DNA of 64,000 nt from an uncultured Bacteroides sp. (GTDB lineage: Bacteria; Bacteroidota; Bacteroidia; Bacteroidales; Bacteroidaceae), in assembly GCF_963678845.1 (NCBI RefSeq), contig NZ_OY787464.1, forward strand, positions 1,116,001-1,180,000, written 5' to 3'. The position numbers and the translations under genes were made by a program. Below the pieces are notes generated by a model. The model was not told the origin of the DNA and ran no database searches. It saw nothing but the letters and a program-made list of their open reading frames with translations. Numbering within the stretch: the stretch's first letter is position 1; every line of letters starts with the position of its first letter. Shown piece by piece: positions 19,101 to 28,600 of the stretch.

Positions 19101-20150
19101 ATTTGCTAAAGATTGCAAGGTTCCTCTCTCATGAGCCAATATTATAATAGGGTATTTTAATAGAATAGCAATAGATACCCCTCCTGTATAACTTCCTATC
19201 CAAATGTTGCCTTGATGATCTTTAGTCACAGCATAAACACCATTACCTCTTAAAAAATTATCTGTTCTATCTTCTGTATTCATAAGCAGATGGGCTTTTT
19301 TCGAGTTTATATCTACTACATACACACCTCCACCATCTATTCCTACTAATATTGAATGAGAATCATACTTTGTGATAGCTCGTATCGGATTAAGAAAATT
19401 AGAATATTGCTCTTTAAAAGGAGACAAGTTAAAAGTATTCACATTCATAACTAGCAAACCACTATTAAATGTTCCTATCCAAAGTTCATTTTTAACAGAG
19501 TCATAAAGTAAAGTTTGTACATCTCGGCCATTTATTAACTGATGCACTTTATTCAGTTGAGAATATAAAAGCTGCACTACACCAGTAGAAGTACCAACAA
19601 AAAGGGATTTTCCAACAGAAATTATCTCATTTACATATTGTTCCCGAATAATAGGAATTACACGATTACCAGATTCTTTCTTGTAAAGTCCTTTGTTCAG
19701 CCCAAACCAAAACATACCTTTATGATCAATATAAAACTTATTCAGAATGATTTCCCCACTAATAAAATCTCCTAAATATAGATATTTCTCAAAACAGTCA
19801 TTTTTGATGGAATAATGGTAAATTCTTCCAGTATGATCATAAGCCCAAAGACCAGTTTCCTCATTATACAATAAGCGAAGTCTGCGTCCGGCCAAATCAC
19901 CATAGTAAAAATGTCCCGGTAAAGTATAGCTCTTTATTATGTGCCCATTATAGCGATCAATTCCTGTTTTTGTAGCAATCCACATTACACCTTGATTGTC
20001 TTCAACAATTGAAAACACACGTTGACTACTTAGGCCTTCAGAATAACCGAGATGCCTAATGTTAAACATGTTATTAGTCAGTTCTGCCTTGGATGTCACT
20101 CCTCCTATCCATAAGGTCAAAGCAATCAAACATTTTAATAATATTCTCAT
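16149..20150 (-). CDS. Hybrid two-component system regulator (HTCS) of the beta-glucan PUL
   Basis: A 1333-residue single-chain sensor-regulator. After a signal peptide, about 690 residues of two-component propeller repeats (e.g. GVMWIATKTGIDRYN, GNIWIGSYTGGV) and a Y_Y_Y domain form the periplasmic sensor. A transmembrane helix follows at about 758-780. The cytoplasmic part has a HisKA domain with His804 in TAHDIRTP, an HATPase domain (NLISNACKY, GIGIP, GTGFGL), a receiver domain with Asp1109 in LSDIMMPG and a C-terminal AraC-type HTH. In this family an oligosaccharide bound between the propellers switches on the adjacent PUL. Its target is most likely the GH16-led operon just downstream. 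Confidence 0.96.
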   Translation of the reverse strand: MRILLKCLIALTLWIGGVTSKAELTNNMFNIRHLGYSEGLSSQRVFSIVEDNQGVMWIATKTGIDRYNGHIIKSYTLPGHFYYGDLAGRRLRLLYNEETGLWAYDHTGRIYHYSIKNDCFEKYLYLGDFISGEIILNKFYIDHKGMFWFGLNKGLYKKESGNRVIPIIREQYVNEIISVGKSLFVGTSTGVVQLLYSQLNKVHQLINGRDVQTLLYDSVKNELWIGTFNSGLLVMNVNTFNLSPFKEQYSNFLNPIRAITKYDSHSILVGIDGGGVYVVDINSKKAHLLMNTEDRTDNFLRGNGVYAVTKDHQGNIWIGSYTGGVSIAILLKYPIIILAHERGTLQSLANNNINDIEENINGDLWFATDLGISILNKSFGTWNHWLKGAVAVTLCKGENGSTWVGTYGDGVYLLDIQGHIIRHLTKQQGVLTTNHIFSIRRDMDGDLWIGGLDGSLLMMEKRGQYKRLYDIKWIQSIEVVNRDQIAVATVNGFCLVNKRTGNIQRYATAQEYHKQNTSAYIVAMLFNGDGTVWLGTEGGGLNLYNMHTRLSKTFTTSEGLPSNDVYSLHRDQIGRLWASTGKGLALIDHLHVSNLNYVGDIDKEYNKSSFAQLTNGKFAYGSTNGVVFIAPNAITGADYQAPLRFTGLTVDYISADEETLLRPIIHDMLSNGSARLDYSHNSFVVTFESINYRFQRDIAYQYILEGYDKYWSDLFVNGKAQYTNVSPGSYLFKVRSLRRSDGRIISERVLILKVSQPWWNSWWAWLFYICIFGAIFYFILRYKSNQIQKKYDEDKISFFINTAHDIRTPVTLVMAPLEDLCKEKGLSEKAQYFLKLARSNTRKLNTLITQLLEFEKVDTHKNQLVLTPLNLNDVLAEEVASFQSFCDKKQLHLSVSFPDEDVWVMADRYIVEMLLDNLISNACKYTMPQGDIHLCLNCTKRKAMIEVKDTGIGIPKKAWKHLFTDVYRAENALESHEIGTGFGLLQVQRIVKMLHGKISFQSEENKGSVFTVILRRIDDISTSVPNNTVVPRKILLPETEEVINYESREAQVINRQTVKDTLLIVEDHEALRYYLSKTFEQDYRVIGVPNGQEALSFLSNEYPDLILSDIMMPGIQGDELCKLVKDNPDTSGIPFILLTAKVNHDAVAEGLKKGADDYIPKPFSTEILKLKVQGLIENRNRQRDFFMRQAIEQVELNKNRINNEESNNITENPDSKVDEISIDTMSEGDRQFVIRATQFVIENLDGTDFNINILCQQMAMSRTLFYSRLKSLTGKAPQEFIRIIRLQKAAELLKEGKNVTEVAVETGFVNTKYFSSLFKKQFGVQPSKYQQND

Positions 20151-20265
20151 TGTTAGAGTTTCACAAGTGTATAATTAGTAATTAAGGTAAAGAAAATTCT
20201 ATGTATTCAGAAAATACAACAATAAAAGCACTTTGATCTGAGTAACTATTTTCTGATTCATCTCA

Positions 20266-20296
20266 CAAAAATAGTCAAATCATGTCAGAAATAAAA
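20266..20296 (-). promoter_or_regulatory. Candidate promoter of the HTCS gene
   Basis: TATTTTTG on the minus strand (20266-20273) matches TAnnTTTG. A T-rich stretch about 20 nt upstream could stand in for the -33 TTTG but is not a good match. The leader would be about 110 nt. Confidence 0.35.
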
Positions 20297-20354
20297 GGAA
20301 ATCAGATAAAAGACAATAAGACTTCTCTTTCATTATGAATAATAATACTTATCA

Positions 20355-20590
20355 AAGCTGATAGCTATGGTTAAGGGAACCGATGCTGAAACAGTTTGTG
20401 CTGTACTTATGTGTCTGTCCAGACGTATGCGTTGGAATGTTCTGGAAGTTACATTGGATATGGCTTCTAATATGGAAAAGATAATACATCGTTGATTCCC
20501 CCAGGCTAGGCAAGTAACTGACCGTTTTCATGTTCAAAAGCTGGATTATGAAGCGGTGCAGGAGATGCGAATATAACATCACTGGAATTT
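20355..20590 (+). pseudogene. Relic of an ISL3/ISAon1-type DDE transposase
   Basis: In one plus-strand frame the sequence reads KLIAMVKGTDAETVCAVL..., EVTLDMASNM, then a stop, FPQARQVTDRFHVQKLDYEAVQEMRI and another stop. The pair LDMASNM and VTDRFHVQKL is characteristic of the DDE core of ISL3-like/ISAon1-like transposases. Only about 75 codons remain, with no start, two in-frame stops and no recognisable terminal repeats. It marks an old insertion between two PULs. The minus-strand open frame over the same bases is a shadow. Confidence 0.75.
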
Positions 20591-20826
20591 AGGTATTAAA
20601 CTATGCAATATTTTTGCTTAAAGTATTAATTCCCTAGGTTTTTGGTATGATTCCTGATCCTAATTCTTTAGAGCTTCATTCAGAGGAGTGGCGGATATGA
20701 AATTTTTCCTTTTTAGAATCGCTAAAATTTATGCATAAAAAAAAGGCCAGATTTAACATTCCCCCAAGAATTCGGACTGAGCCTCCATTCTCTCAATTCC
20801 GATTATGGTTCCGATAAAAAAAACAA

Positions 20827-20859
20827 GGTCCAATTAATTGATAATCAATTAATTGGACC
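20827..20859 (-). terminator. 33-nt near-perfect palindrome, terminator of the adjacent tRNA relic
   Basis: Sixteen-base arms (20827-20842 and 20844-20859, GGTCCAATTAATTGAT) flank a single A. On the minus strand it is followed by TTG and a run of eight T. It starts seven bases after the tRNA-like CTTCCGC end, the layout of a tRNA gene followed by its intrinsic terminator. Confidence 0.55.
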
Positions 20860-20866
20860 TTTATTT

Positions 20867-20897
20867 GCGGAAGCTGGGGATTATGAACCTCACCCTC
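20867..20897 (-). other. Degenerate tRNA 3' end (T-arm and acceptor strand), possible attachment-site relic
   Basis: The minus strand reads a T-arm-like GGTTCATAATCCCC followed by AGCTTCCGC, resembling the last third of a tRNA. One extra base in the T-loop and poor T-stem pairing show it is not functional, and no 5' portion precedes it. tRNA 3' ends are common integration sites, so this may be an att scar. Confidence 0.35.
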
Positions 20898-20975
20898 CAA
20901 TATCTTAGTCTTCAATCGATTACAAATCAAATTATCAATATGGTAACGATTTAGGCACAAAAATAAAACTCTGTT

Positions 20976-21007
20976 TTTGTCCGCCCTTGTCCAGCGTTTG
21001 TCTGCCT
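20976..21007. repeat. Short phased TTGTCC repeats
   Basis: Three near-repeats (TTTGTCCGCC, CTTGTCCAGC, TTTGTCTGCC) follow at about 10-11 bp, one helical turn each. Such an array could be a protein-binding remnant of an integrative element. No gene is attached to it now. Confidence 0.3.
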
Positions 21008-21075
21008 ATATCTTGGGTTCAAAAATACTACTATTTTTCGATACAGCCAAATCTTTGATTTACAATCTTTAAAAT

Positions 21076-21128
21076 GCGGTGCAAGGTGCAAGCCTATATA
21101 TAAATATATGGCTTGCACCTTGCACCGC
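21076..21128. repeat. Large hairpin with 19-bp perfect stem
   Basis: Arms 21076-21094 and 21110-21128 (GCGGTGCAAGGTGCAAGCC and complement) with a 15-nt AT loop. Each arm itself contains the direct repeat GTGCAAG-GTGCAAG. It lies about 250 nt downstream of the GH105-DUF4832 gene, without a T-run on either side, so it is a structural or REP-like repeat rather than a simple terminator. Confidence 0.6.
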
Positions 21129-21374
21129 TTATTAAACTTAAAAACACTTTCTTTAAAGAGAATATCTATAAGTTATTTACAAATAAATATTACTCAAATT
21201 TATAACTTTATTAACAAATATAATGATATATTTAGTAAAGTCATAAATAGAGAATCTGTGAATAAATATATCCTTTTACATAATTATATTTAATACTACC
21301 TATCACAGTAATGTTATTAGGTAGCAGTAGATAAATAATGAATATAATAATCTGATTTTTTTAGACAAAATAAT

Positions 21375-23927
21375 CTAGTAAACAATTACATTTCTTAATT
21401 TCAGCCAACCAGAGTCTGTAAATTCTCCTTGAGCTGCAATATTTAAACCTTTTACATTACTGCCATTCCCTTTAGTCGTATCCACTAAAGCAACAGCCCA
21501 AGTATAATTTCCTTTATTTACGCCTCGAATATTAGGTGTAAATTCATAAGTAGTAGGAGTACCTTTTATCCAAGTGGAAAGATCCGTTTTAGAATCAAGA
21601 TAAGAGTATTTTATCTGATTATCTTTATCAAGCAACGCAAAAGCTACTTTATATTTCTGATTCCATTGCGGTATGTTGGTAGGACAATATCCCCAACCTA
21701 AATTTGACCAGCGGTGAATTATTTTAATTTTCGAACCACTTTTTATATTTTTGGGCACAAAAATAGAATTTGGATATAAGCGGTAGCCTCCCTCAGATAT
21801 AAAATCTTCAATCAAAGGATAAGCATCTCTAAACCAACTTATAGTCTCATCCCCTATGCGGAAATCCATCATATTTACGTGTGCTTCTTTTCCGTCTTCA
21901 AATTCTCCCACACGGACATCCCTTGCGGTCTTATAGCCACTCGGATCTAGTTGAAAAGGATGTTTACTTACAATCCATCCACCTTCCAGAAGAACAGGAC
22001 GTTTCATAATCCAGGATTTTACATAATCACGTTCCCATTGACCATAATACTCTCTCATTCCAAAAGCATCATGACGTAAAGAATAACCTTTTTTACATGC
22101 AATGTCTAACAGACGTTTGCTATCAGAATCAAATTTTTCTTCTCCGGCCCAATCTTTACCAGCCCCCATCCAGCGGTGATAGTTAATAACCAGAGGAACT
22201 TTAGTGAAATATTTAGAATAAAGATCTGTTATCCAATCAAATACATTTTCACGGTTTTTAGGATCGAGATACTTCATCGTGTGCGCTTCCCCCCATTTGC
22301 CTAGTCCGTAACCATCTACGAATTCTACCAGATCAGGATTATTATACTTCTTAGCAAATGCCTTTACGAACATGGCATATTTTTCCTGAAAGATGGGATC
22401 ATCAGGGTAAGGAGAACGTTTGCCTTTTTCTGTGTAATATTTGGCTCCAGCATCAAAGACATAAGCAGGGGTTGCTTCATTAATTCTGTCTCGGCTATCG
22501 ACTACTACGCGAAAAGAAAGTCTCATGCCTCTGTCAATGGCACCTTGTATAACTATCTTTAATTTTTCATTAGTGTCCCATCCATAAACCCCTTCAGCAG
22601 GGTTTAATGTACTCCAATGTGTACGGATATATAACGTGCGAGCATAATCGGAGATCTTTACTGTAGTTCCTTTTTCTGCGGCATAAATGTGATCGTATTT
22701 TTCCCAGAAATCATCATTGACATTTTCATTAGCATATATAACCCAACCACTCAGTGGATTTCCCAACATTGTTTTTCTATCTGGTAAAATTTTCACATCA
22801 TCGGTTTCCACATCTATAGCCATCTTATAAACTTGACATCCAGCTAACAGAAAAGCACCAACTCCATAAACTTCGGTCATATTCCGAGTTACTTTACGTG
22901 GATCTGCACCGATGGGTTGTACCCAACCGAGCTTTCCCGTTACATCAACGGCATCAGTCAAAGCTTTCCACCCTTTAATAATTACTGGCATAAAATCGCT
23001 TTTAGACAAGAGCCCCGCATTTACGCCATAGGCTAGTGCATATACAAAAAGGCCTGTAGAGCTTGTCTCAGGGGAGGAATAAGAGGCTGGATCCAACAAG
23101 CTAGCACGCCAATAGCCGTCTTCATTTTGCAATTTAGCAATACGAGTACATAATCTAACGAAAAGTTCCTCGTAATATTTGCGTTCCATTAGATTTTTGG
23201 GAAGTTCCTGTAATATTTCTGCTAATCCTCCCAAGACCCAAGCATTACCTCGTCCCCAAAAAAGTTTCTTGCCATTAGCTTCTTTTTTACCAAAATAGTG
23301 CCAATCACGATAAAAAAGATTATCTTCTTTGTCGAACAGATAATCGCAAGTAGCTCGATATTCATTATCCATAAATTGAAGGTATTTTCGGTTACCCGTT
23401 TCGCGATATAATTTCGCATAGACCGGTGGAGCCATAAACAAAGCATCGCACCAAGTCCAACGTTCCAATGTTTTATTGTTTCCGTACTCTAATTTAAATG
23501 TACTATTGGAAGGATGATTGACAATCCATTCTGCACGTGCCAACGTTGGGATAAGCATTTCTTCAATTTTATACTTGCGATATAAATCAATGAATGATTG
23601 TGACACAACGATGTCATCAGCATGGTACATGCGTTTGTAAGGTTGCCATCCATTGCGTGCACCTATTTCATAAAGCCATTGGTAGTAAGAACAGTCATTA
23701 TCTTCTTTCTCAGATAATTCAGCCCAATCAACCATGCCTATATAAAGTGCTCCATTGGTCCAATCCAAGTCATTGTGTTCGTTAGAAAAACTAGGATTCG
23801 CTATTTGCCAGTCGGCCACTTGTTTCATTTTATTTTTAACTTCTGCTTTACTAAACAGTACTTGAGACGTAACATTTATGCAGATAAGAAAGAAATTCAC
23901 TGTAATTAGTAGTCTATAAATCTTCAT
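21375..23927 (-). CDS. GH105-DUF4832 fusion enzyme
   Basis: This 850-residue secreted protein joins two domains. Residues 25-380 form an (alpha/alpha)6 GH105/GH88-type domain, which removes 4,5-unsaturated uronic acid from lyase products. The expected catalytic Asp pair is Asp104/Asp105 (HADDIVV) and Asp161 (WCDALFM), with FWGRGNAWVLGG and SSPETSSTGLF as family marks. From about 390 (NPLSGWVIY) to the end lies a DUF4874/DUF4832-like region of unknown function. It has Glu547 in GLGKWGEAH and Glu648 in VLLEGGW, followed by a beta-sandwich (HRWSNLGWGYCPTNIPQW). The 3' neighbour is the IS scar. It is the last gene of the SusC-SusD unit, behind an intergenic hairpin. Confidence 0.88.
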   Translation of the reverse strand: MKIYRLLITVNFFLICINVTSQVLFSKAEVKNKMKQVADWQIANPSFSNEHNDLDWTNGALYIGMVDWAELSEKEDNDCSYYQWLYEIGARNGWQPYKRMYHADDIVVSQSFIDLYRKYKIEEMLIPTLARAEWIVNHPSNSTFKLEYGNNKTLERWTWCDALFMAPPVYAKLYRETGNRKYLQFMDNEYRATCDYLFDKEDNLFYRDWHYFGKKEANGKKLFWGRGNAWVLGGLAEILQELPKNLMERKYYEELFVRLCTRIAKLQNEDGYWRASLLDPASYSSPETSSTGLFVYALAYGVNAGLLSKSDFMPVIIKGWKALTDAVDVTGKLGWVQPIGADPRKVTRNMTEVYGVGAFLLAGCQVYKMAIDVETDDVKILPDRKTMLGNPLSGWVIYANENVNDDFWEKYDHIYAAEKGTTVKISDYARTLYIRTHWSTLNPAEGVYGWDTNEKLKIVIQGAIDRGMRLSFRVVVDSRDRINEATPAYVFDAGAKYYTEKGKRSPYPDDPIFQEKYAMFVKAFAKKYNNPDLVEFVDGYGLGKWGEAHTMKYLDPKNRENVFDWITDLYSKYFTKVPLVINYHRWMGAGKDWAGEEKFDSDSKRLLDIACKKGYSLRHDAFGMREYYGQWERDYVKSWIMKRPVLLEGGWIVSKHPFQLDPSGYKTARDVRVGEFEDGKEAHVNMMDFRIGDETISWFRDAYPLIEDFISEGGYRLYPNSIFVPKNIKSGSKIKIIHRWSNLGWGYCPTNIPQWNQKYKVAFALLDKDNQIKYSYLDSKTDLSTWIKGTPTTYEFTPNIRGVNKGNYTWAVALVDTTKGNGSNVKGLNIAAQGEFTDSGWLKLRNVIVY

Positions 23928-23946
23928 AATTATTTATTAATAAATG

Positions 23947-23989
23947 AAGGGAATTGCCTTTGTTCTCAGCGGACGTAGACAATTCCCTT
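23947..23989 (-). terminator. Intra-operon hairpin between SusD and GH105-DUF4832
   Basis: Ten-base arms (23947-23956 and 23980-23989, AAGGGAATTG) enclose a 23-nt loop in the 107-nt gap. No strong T-run follows, so partial termination or mRNA processing that lowers downstream expression is more likely than full termination. Confidence 0.35.
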
Positions 23990-24034
23990 TATGAGAATAT
24001 TAAAAAAAATATTTTACTTTATTTTAACTAATAT

Positions 24035-25651
24035 TTATTGATATCCATTATTTTGTGGAAATTCGGCTCCAGTATTCGAGTCGATAATACTTTGAGGAAT
24101 AGGCCACAACACATGATAATCACGCATAACTGGTCCTGATTCGGTATTATACTTACGAGTACGTTCTAACAATTTTCCTGTTCGTACCAAAGTAAAGCGA
24201 CGTGACTCTTCACCAACCAATTCACGAATACGTTCGTCCAGCAAGAAATCTACTGTCATTTCACTATCCGTAATTTCACGAGTATGTGCACGACGGCGTA
24301 AAATATTGATGGCTTCACGGGCACCAGAGATATCATTCAGCCCTAATCTTGCTTCGCAAAGCAAAAGATAAGTTTCAGCAAGGCGGAACTTCATTCGATC
24401 ACGGTAAGAGCCTGTTAAGGAGAGATTCTCAGAACGTCCATAAAAAAACTTCGTCAAGGCCGGATAAAGACGGAAGGTTGTAAACCAAGTTGCATCTGTA
24501 ATCTCGGCTTTCTTACCATAAAGATTTGTTTTTGCATTATTATAATACCAGTTACGTTTGATATTATACTCCGAATTACGGATATCATTCTCATCAAAGA
24601 AACCACTGTCTTTGCCAATCCACCATTTCATAGGTACTAACTGAGATAGTCCACGACCACCCAAAGAATCAGCCAATACGAAACCGGTGATTTCAGAATA
24701 CTTGGGTTCCCAAGCACGGCGTGTCCAGTCGTCGGAATTGGTCCCCCCCCCTGTTGTGTTATATTCGAACTGCATTACCCAGATACTTTCCATATTACCA
24801 GAAGAACGATTTTGGTTGTTTTCAACAAACAGATCAGAGAATACATCACCTTTACTATTCACTTTTCCACCAAAGCGATTTTCCATCAAGTGGAAATAGC
24901 CGCTATTAATAACGTTTTCAGCTGCAATTTCGGCTTTTGCATAATCACCTTGCATAAGATAAACTTCACTCAACAGATGTTCTGCCGCCCATTTTGTCAA
25001 TTTGCCGACTTTAACAGCATCAGGATTTTCTGGTAGGTTTTCAACGGCAAATTTCAAGTCTTCTATCATGTGTAAAATGACTTCATCTTTCGGTGTACGA
25101 GTAAAGTCTGTTCTGAACTGGTCTTGAATTTTGTCAACATAAGGAACATCCCCATACAAATAAACCAGTGTGCGATAGGCATAAGCACGGAAAAATCGTG
25201 ATTCTGCTTGATATAGTGCCTTGTCTGTGTTTTTGCTCCAATTTGTATTTATTTCTGAATATCGCAACATTTCATTGGCTCCTGCAATCAAACTGTAAGC
25301 CCAATTCCAATAAGAACCTACAATACCTGTATTGGGAGTCAATGTCAGATATCCGAAAGGTTGTATTGATCCGTCTTTAGTACCCATAGTGGCAATATCT
25401 GTTGCAATCTGGAGAGCTTCATAAGGACAAGCTGCATTATGCATAAATGCACTATTTTCGCCCCATGTATTATATTCTGAACGTGCTTCAGCATAAAGTC
25501 CAGAAGAACCGACTTCAAATCCATAAGAACTTGTATATGTATTGTCTGGAGCCAACTCACTTTTAAGTTCTTCATCCAGAAAATTAGAACAGCTAGTAGC
25601 AGAAAGAGCCACTAAAAGGGCAAGAATTGCTTTTGATATATAATTTTTCAT
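24035..25651 (-). CDS. SusD-like lipoprotein (RagB/SusD) of ECF-type PUL A
   Basis: A 538-residue SusD protein with lipobox ATSC/SNFLDEE. The RagB/SusD core is clear (AESRFFRAYAYRTLVYLYGDVPYVDK; RLAETYLLLCEARLGL; LDERIRELVGEESRRF) and it ends in the usual LWPIPQSIIDSN...NNGYQ pattern. It pairs with the preceding SusC, 16 nt away. A run of nine G (coding strand) encodes Gly-Gly-Gly in TTGGGTNSDD and is a possible slippage site. The reading frame is intact here. Confidence 0.95.
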   Translation of the reverse strand: MKNYISKAILALLVALSATSCSNFLDEELKSELAPDNTYTSSYGFEVGSSGLYAEARSEYNTWGENSAFMHNAACPYEALQIATDIATMGTKDGSIQPFGYLTLTPNTGIVGSYWNWAYSLIAGANEMLRYSEINTNWSKNTDKALYQAESRFFRAYAYRTLVYLYGDVPYVDKIQDQFRTDFTRTPKDEVILHMIEDLKFAVENLPENPDAVKVGKLTKWAAEHLLSEVYLMQGDYAKAEIAAENVINSGYFHLMENRFGGKVNSKGDVFSDLFVENNQNRSSGNMESIWVMQFEYNTTGGGTNSDDWTRRAWEPKYSEITGFVLADSLGGRGLSQLVPMKWWIGKDSGFFDENDIRNSEYNIKRNWYYNNAKTNLYGKKAEITDATWFTTFRLYPALTKFFYGRSENLSLTGSYRDRMKFRLAETYLLLCEARLGLNDISGAREAINILRRRAHTREITDSEMTVDFLLDERIRELVGEESRRFTLVRTGKLLERTRKYNTESGPVMRDYHVLWPIPQSIIDSNTGAEFPQNNGYQ

Positions 25652-25667
25652 TGTATCAATATTTAAG

Positions 25668-28600
25668 TTAGAATGTTAAGTTCAATCCTAATACGTAAGA
25701 ACGTGCAGTTGGATATGAAGCAAACCAACTGTTATCATAATTCAGTATACTGCGTATGTCGCAGAAAGTATAAGGATTTTCTACACTAAAGTTAACTCCC
25801 AAGCCACTTAGACCAAGTTTCTTCACAAGCTTTGAGTTAAAGTTGTACCCCAGAGCTATGTTTTTGATTTGAATATATGTAAAGTCCTTATAGTAACTGT
25901 GACCATCAAAATTAGTGTAAACAGGAGAAGCATATTTTGAATTAGTATGTTCTGGTGTCCAATAGTCAGCATTATGCAGGTAGTTATAAAGGTTGTAACT
26001 CCAGCTTGAAATATTAGCCTCATTCAATTCACGCGTTACCTTGAATGTTCCGTTTAACAAGAATGACAGATAGAAATTCTTATATGTCAACGTATTACCT
26101 ACAGACATTAGGAAACTTGGATTTTTAGAGCCGATGATAACTTTATCATTAGAATTGATGTAACCATTTCCATCTGTATCTTTTACTTTAGCAGAACCGG
26201 GTTTGGCTCCTTTCTGAATCTCCTTTTCTGTGCCATCGGCTGCAGTGTAAGTAAATTTGTCTCCTTGTTGCCAAACACCGTCAACTTTGTAGTCATAGTA
26301 AACTCTTAAAGGTTTGCCAATAAACCAATTGTTCGTGATATCATCCTTCTTATCGCCACGTAGATCTACAATCTTGTCCCGGTTTAGTGAGAAAACCAGA
26401 TTGGTACTCCATTCAAAATCCTTATTGCGTATATTAACCGTATTCAAAGTGAATTCAACACCTTTGTTACGTGTTTTACCCACATTGTCCCAAATGGTTT
26501 TGTAACCATTCATGATAGGTACAGTACGTTTCATCAACAAATCTTTTGTATTGGAAACATACATTTCAATGTTACCATTGATACGTCCACCGAGAAAAGA
26601 GTAGTCAATACCTACATTGAACTTTCGAGTTGTCTCCCATTTCAGGTTCGGATTTCCTACTCCGTCATTGGCTAAATAAGCACCGTTGACACCTGTTGCT
26701 CCATCACCCCAGATGTAATTGGTGAGATGCAGACGATCCAGAGTTTGATAAGGACTAATAGCCTGATTACCATTAGAGCCATAAGATACGCGGAGTTTCA
26801 GCTGATCTAACCAGTTTTGCGCATTTTCCATGAAGCTTTCAGAAGCGATGTTCCATGCTGCAGCTACAGAAGGGAAGAATGCATACTTATTATTTGCACC
26901 AAAAGCCGAATAACCATCAGAACGTCCTGTTAGAGTCAACATATATTTGCCTGCGTATGAATAATTCAATCGAAGCATGTAAGACAGCATAGATGTTTCC
27001 TGCAAGTTTGAATTCACTGTTTTCTTATTTTCACCAGCGCCAATGTTGTCATAGCTGGAATCATCATTTACAAAGCTTTCGGCAGATTCGCTAGCTGCTT
27101 TTTTTTGAGTTTGCTGTACACTAAACAAGCCAGTTGCATCAAAACGGTGTTTACCAAATTCACGGTTATACTTAAGAAGGTTTTCCCAAGTATAATCCCA
27201 ATAATTATCATTGCTGATGCTAGCTTTACCGTTTGCAATTCTACCGTCTTTTGTATTGCGACCAAAATATGTGCCAGTAAAGCTACTACGATAATTGTAA
27301 CCGAAGGTAGTGCGGGCAGAAAGTCCCTTTACTGGAAATAAGATGTCTGTATAAGCATTGAGGAAGAAATTCCGATTTGTCTGATCTTGGTCGGCATTGA
27401 CATTCGCCATCGGATTGATGATCAATGACTGGTCCATGGGTTCTTCATAGTAGTTACCGTTTTCATCCTTATAGATACCGTAAGGACTTTGTTTGACAGC
27501 ATGCTCGATATTCGGGGTAATGCCTCCACCATCTTTTTGAACAAACTGAGTTTGCACACCGATGGTCAGCCATTTGTTCAATACTTGAGTTAAACTCAAA
27601 TTCATATTATAACGTTTCATAGCAGAGTTATAAACTATACCTTCCTGATCCAAGTAAGAAGCAGCTCCCATATAGGTTGTACTTTCAGTACCTCCAGAGA
27701 TACCTACTTGATGCTCCATAGTAAAGGCATTACGGAAGATATAATCCTGCCAATCATTGGTGACACCTTGATTGTAATTCACAAGTTCACTGGCACTCAA
27801 GATATTTTCAGGAGCAAGTTGATCACCACTCCATCCGTCTTTCAGGCGGGCAATATCCTGCTTGAAGCGGATGTATTCATCAGGAGTCATCACGTCTATT
27901 TTCTGTTGAGGTTGTGACACCCTTAACTGCCCTTTGTACGTAACCTGTGGTGCACCCTTTTTACCTTTCTTTGTCTGAATCAAGATAACACCATTAGAGC
28001 CACGAGAACCGTAGATAGCTGCAGCAGAAGCATCTTTCAAGACACTTAGATTTTCGACAATATTCGGGTCAATATCACTCAAAGAACCGTTATATGGGGT
28101 TCCATCTAATACAATAAGCGGTGAGTTGTCGGCACTTAAAGAATTTTCACCACGTATGCGGAGAGTCTGGTTGGCACCCGGTGTTGCATCACTGGTTGTT
28201 ATACTCAGACCTGGAACCTGTCCGGCAAGACGATCCATCAGATTACTGCTATTTATAGTATTCAATTTTTTCTCACTAACAGATACGACACCTCCGGTTA
28301 AATCCGATTTACGTTGTGAGCCATAACCGACAACAACTACTTCATCCAATTTTTTTGCGTTCTCCACCAATCTGACTATATTTTTGTTATCTGCCTTGAT
28401 TGTTTGGGTTACATAACCGATATAGGAAATCTTTAAGTTACTTCCAATCGGAGCATTGATAATATATTTACCGTCTATGTCTGTAATGGCTCCTTGGGTT
28501 GTACCGATTAACATCACATTAGCTCCAATAACCGGTTCACCATTTTCATCAACCACAGTTCCCATAATACTCTGTGTTTGTAATGACATTTGTTTTCCTT

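Noticed and set aside
20352..20582. Minus-strand 76-codon open frame
   Set aside because: It is antisense to the transposase relic, which reads as a known protein on the plus strand.
20867..20897. Functional tRNA gene on the minus strand
   Set aside because: Only the last third is present, the T-loop has an extra base and no D-arm or anticodon arm can be drawn upstream.
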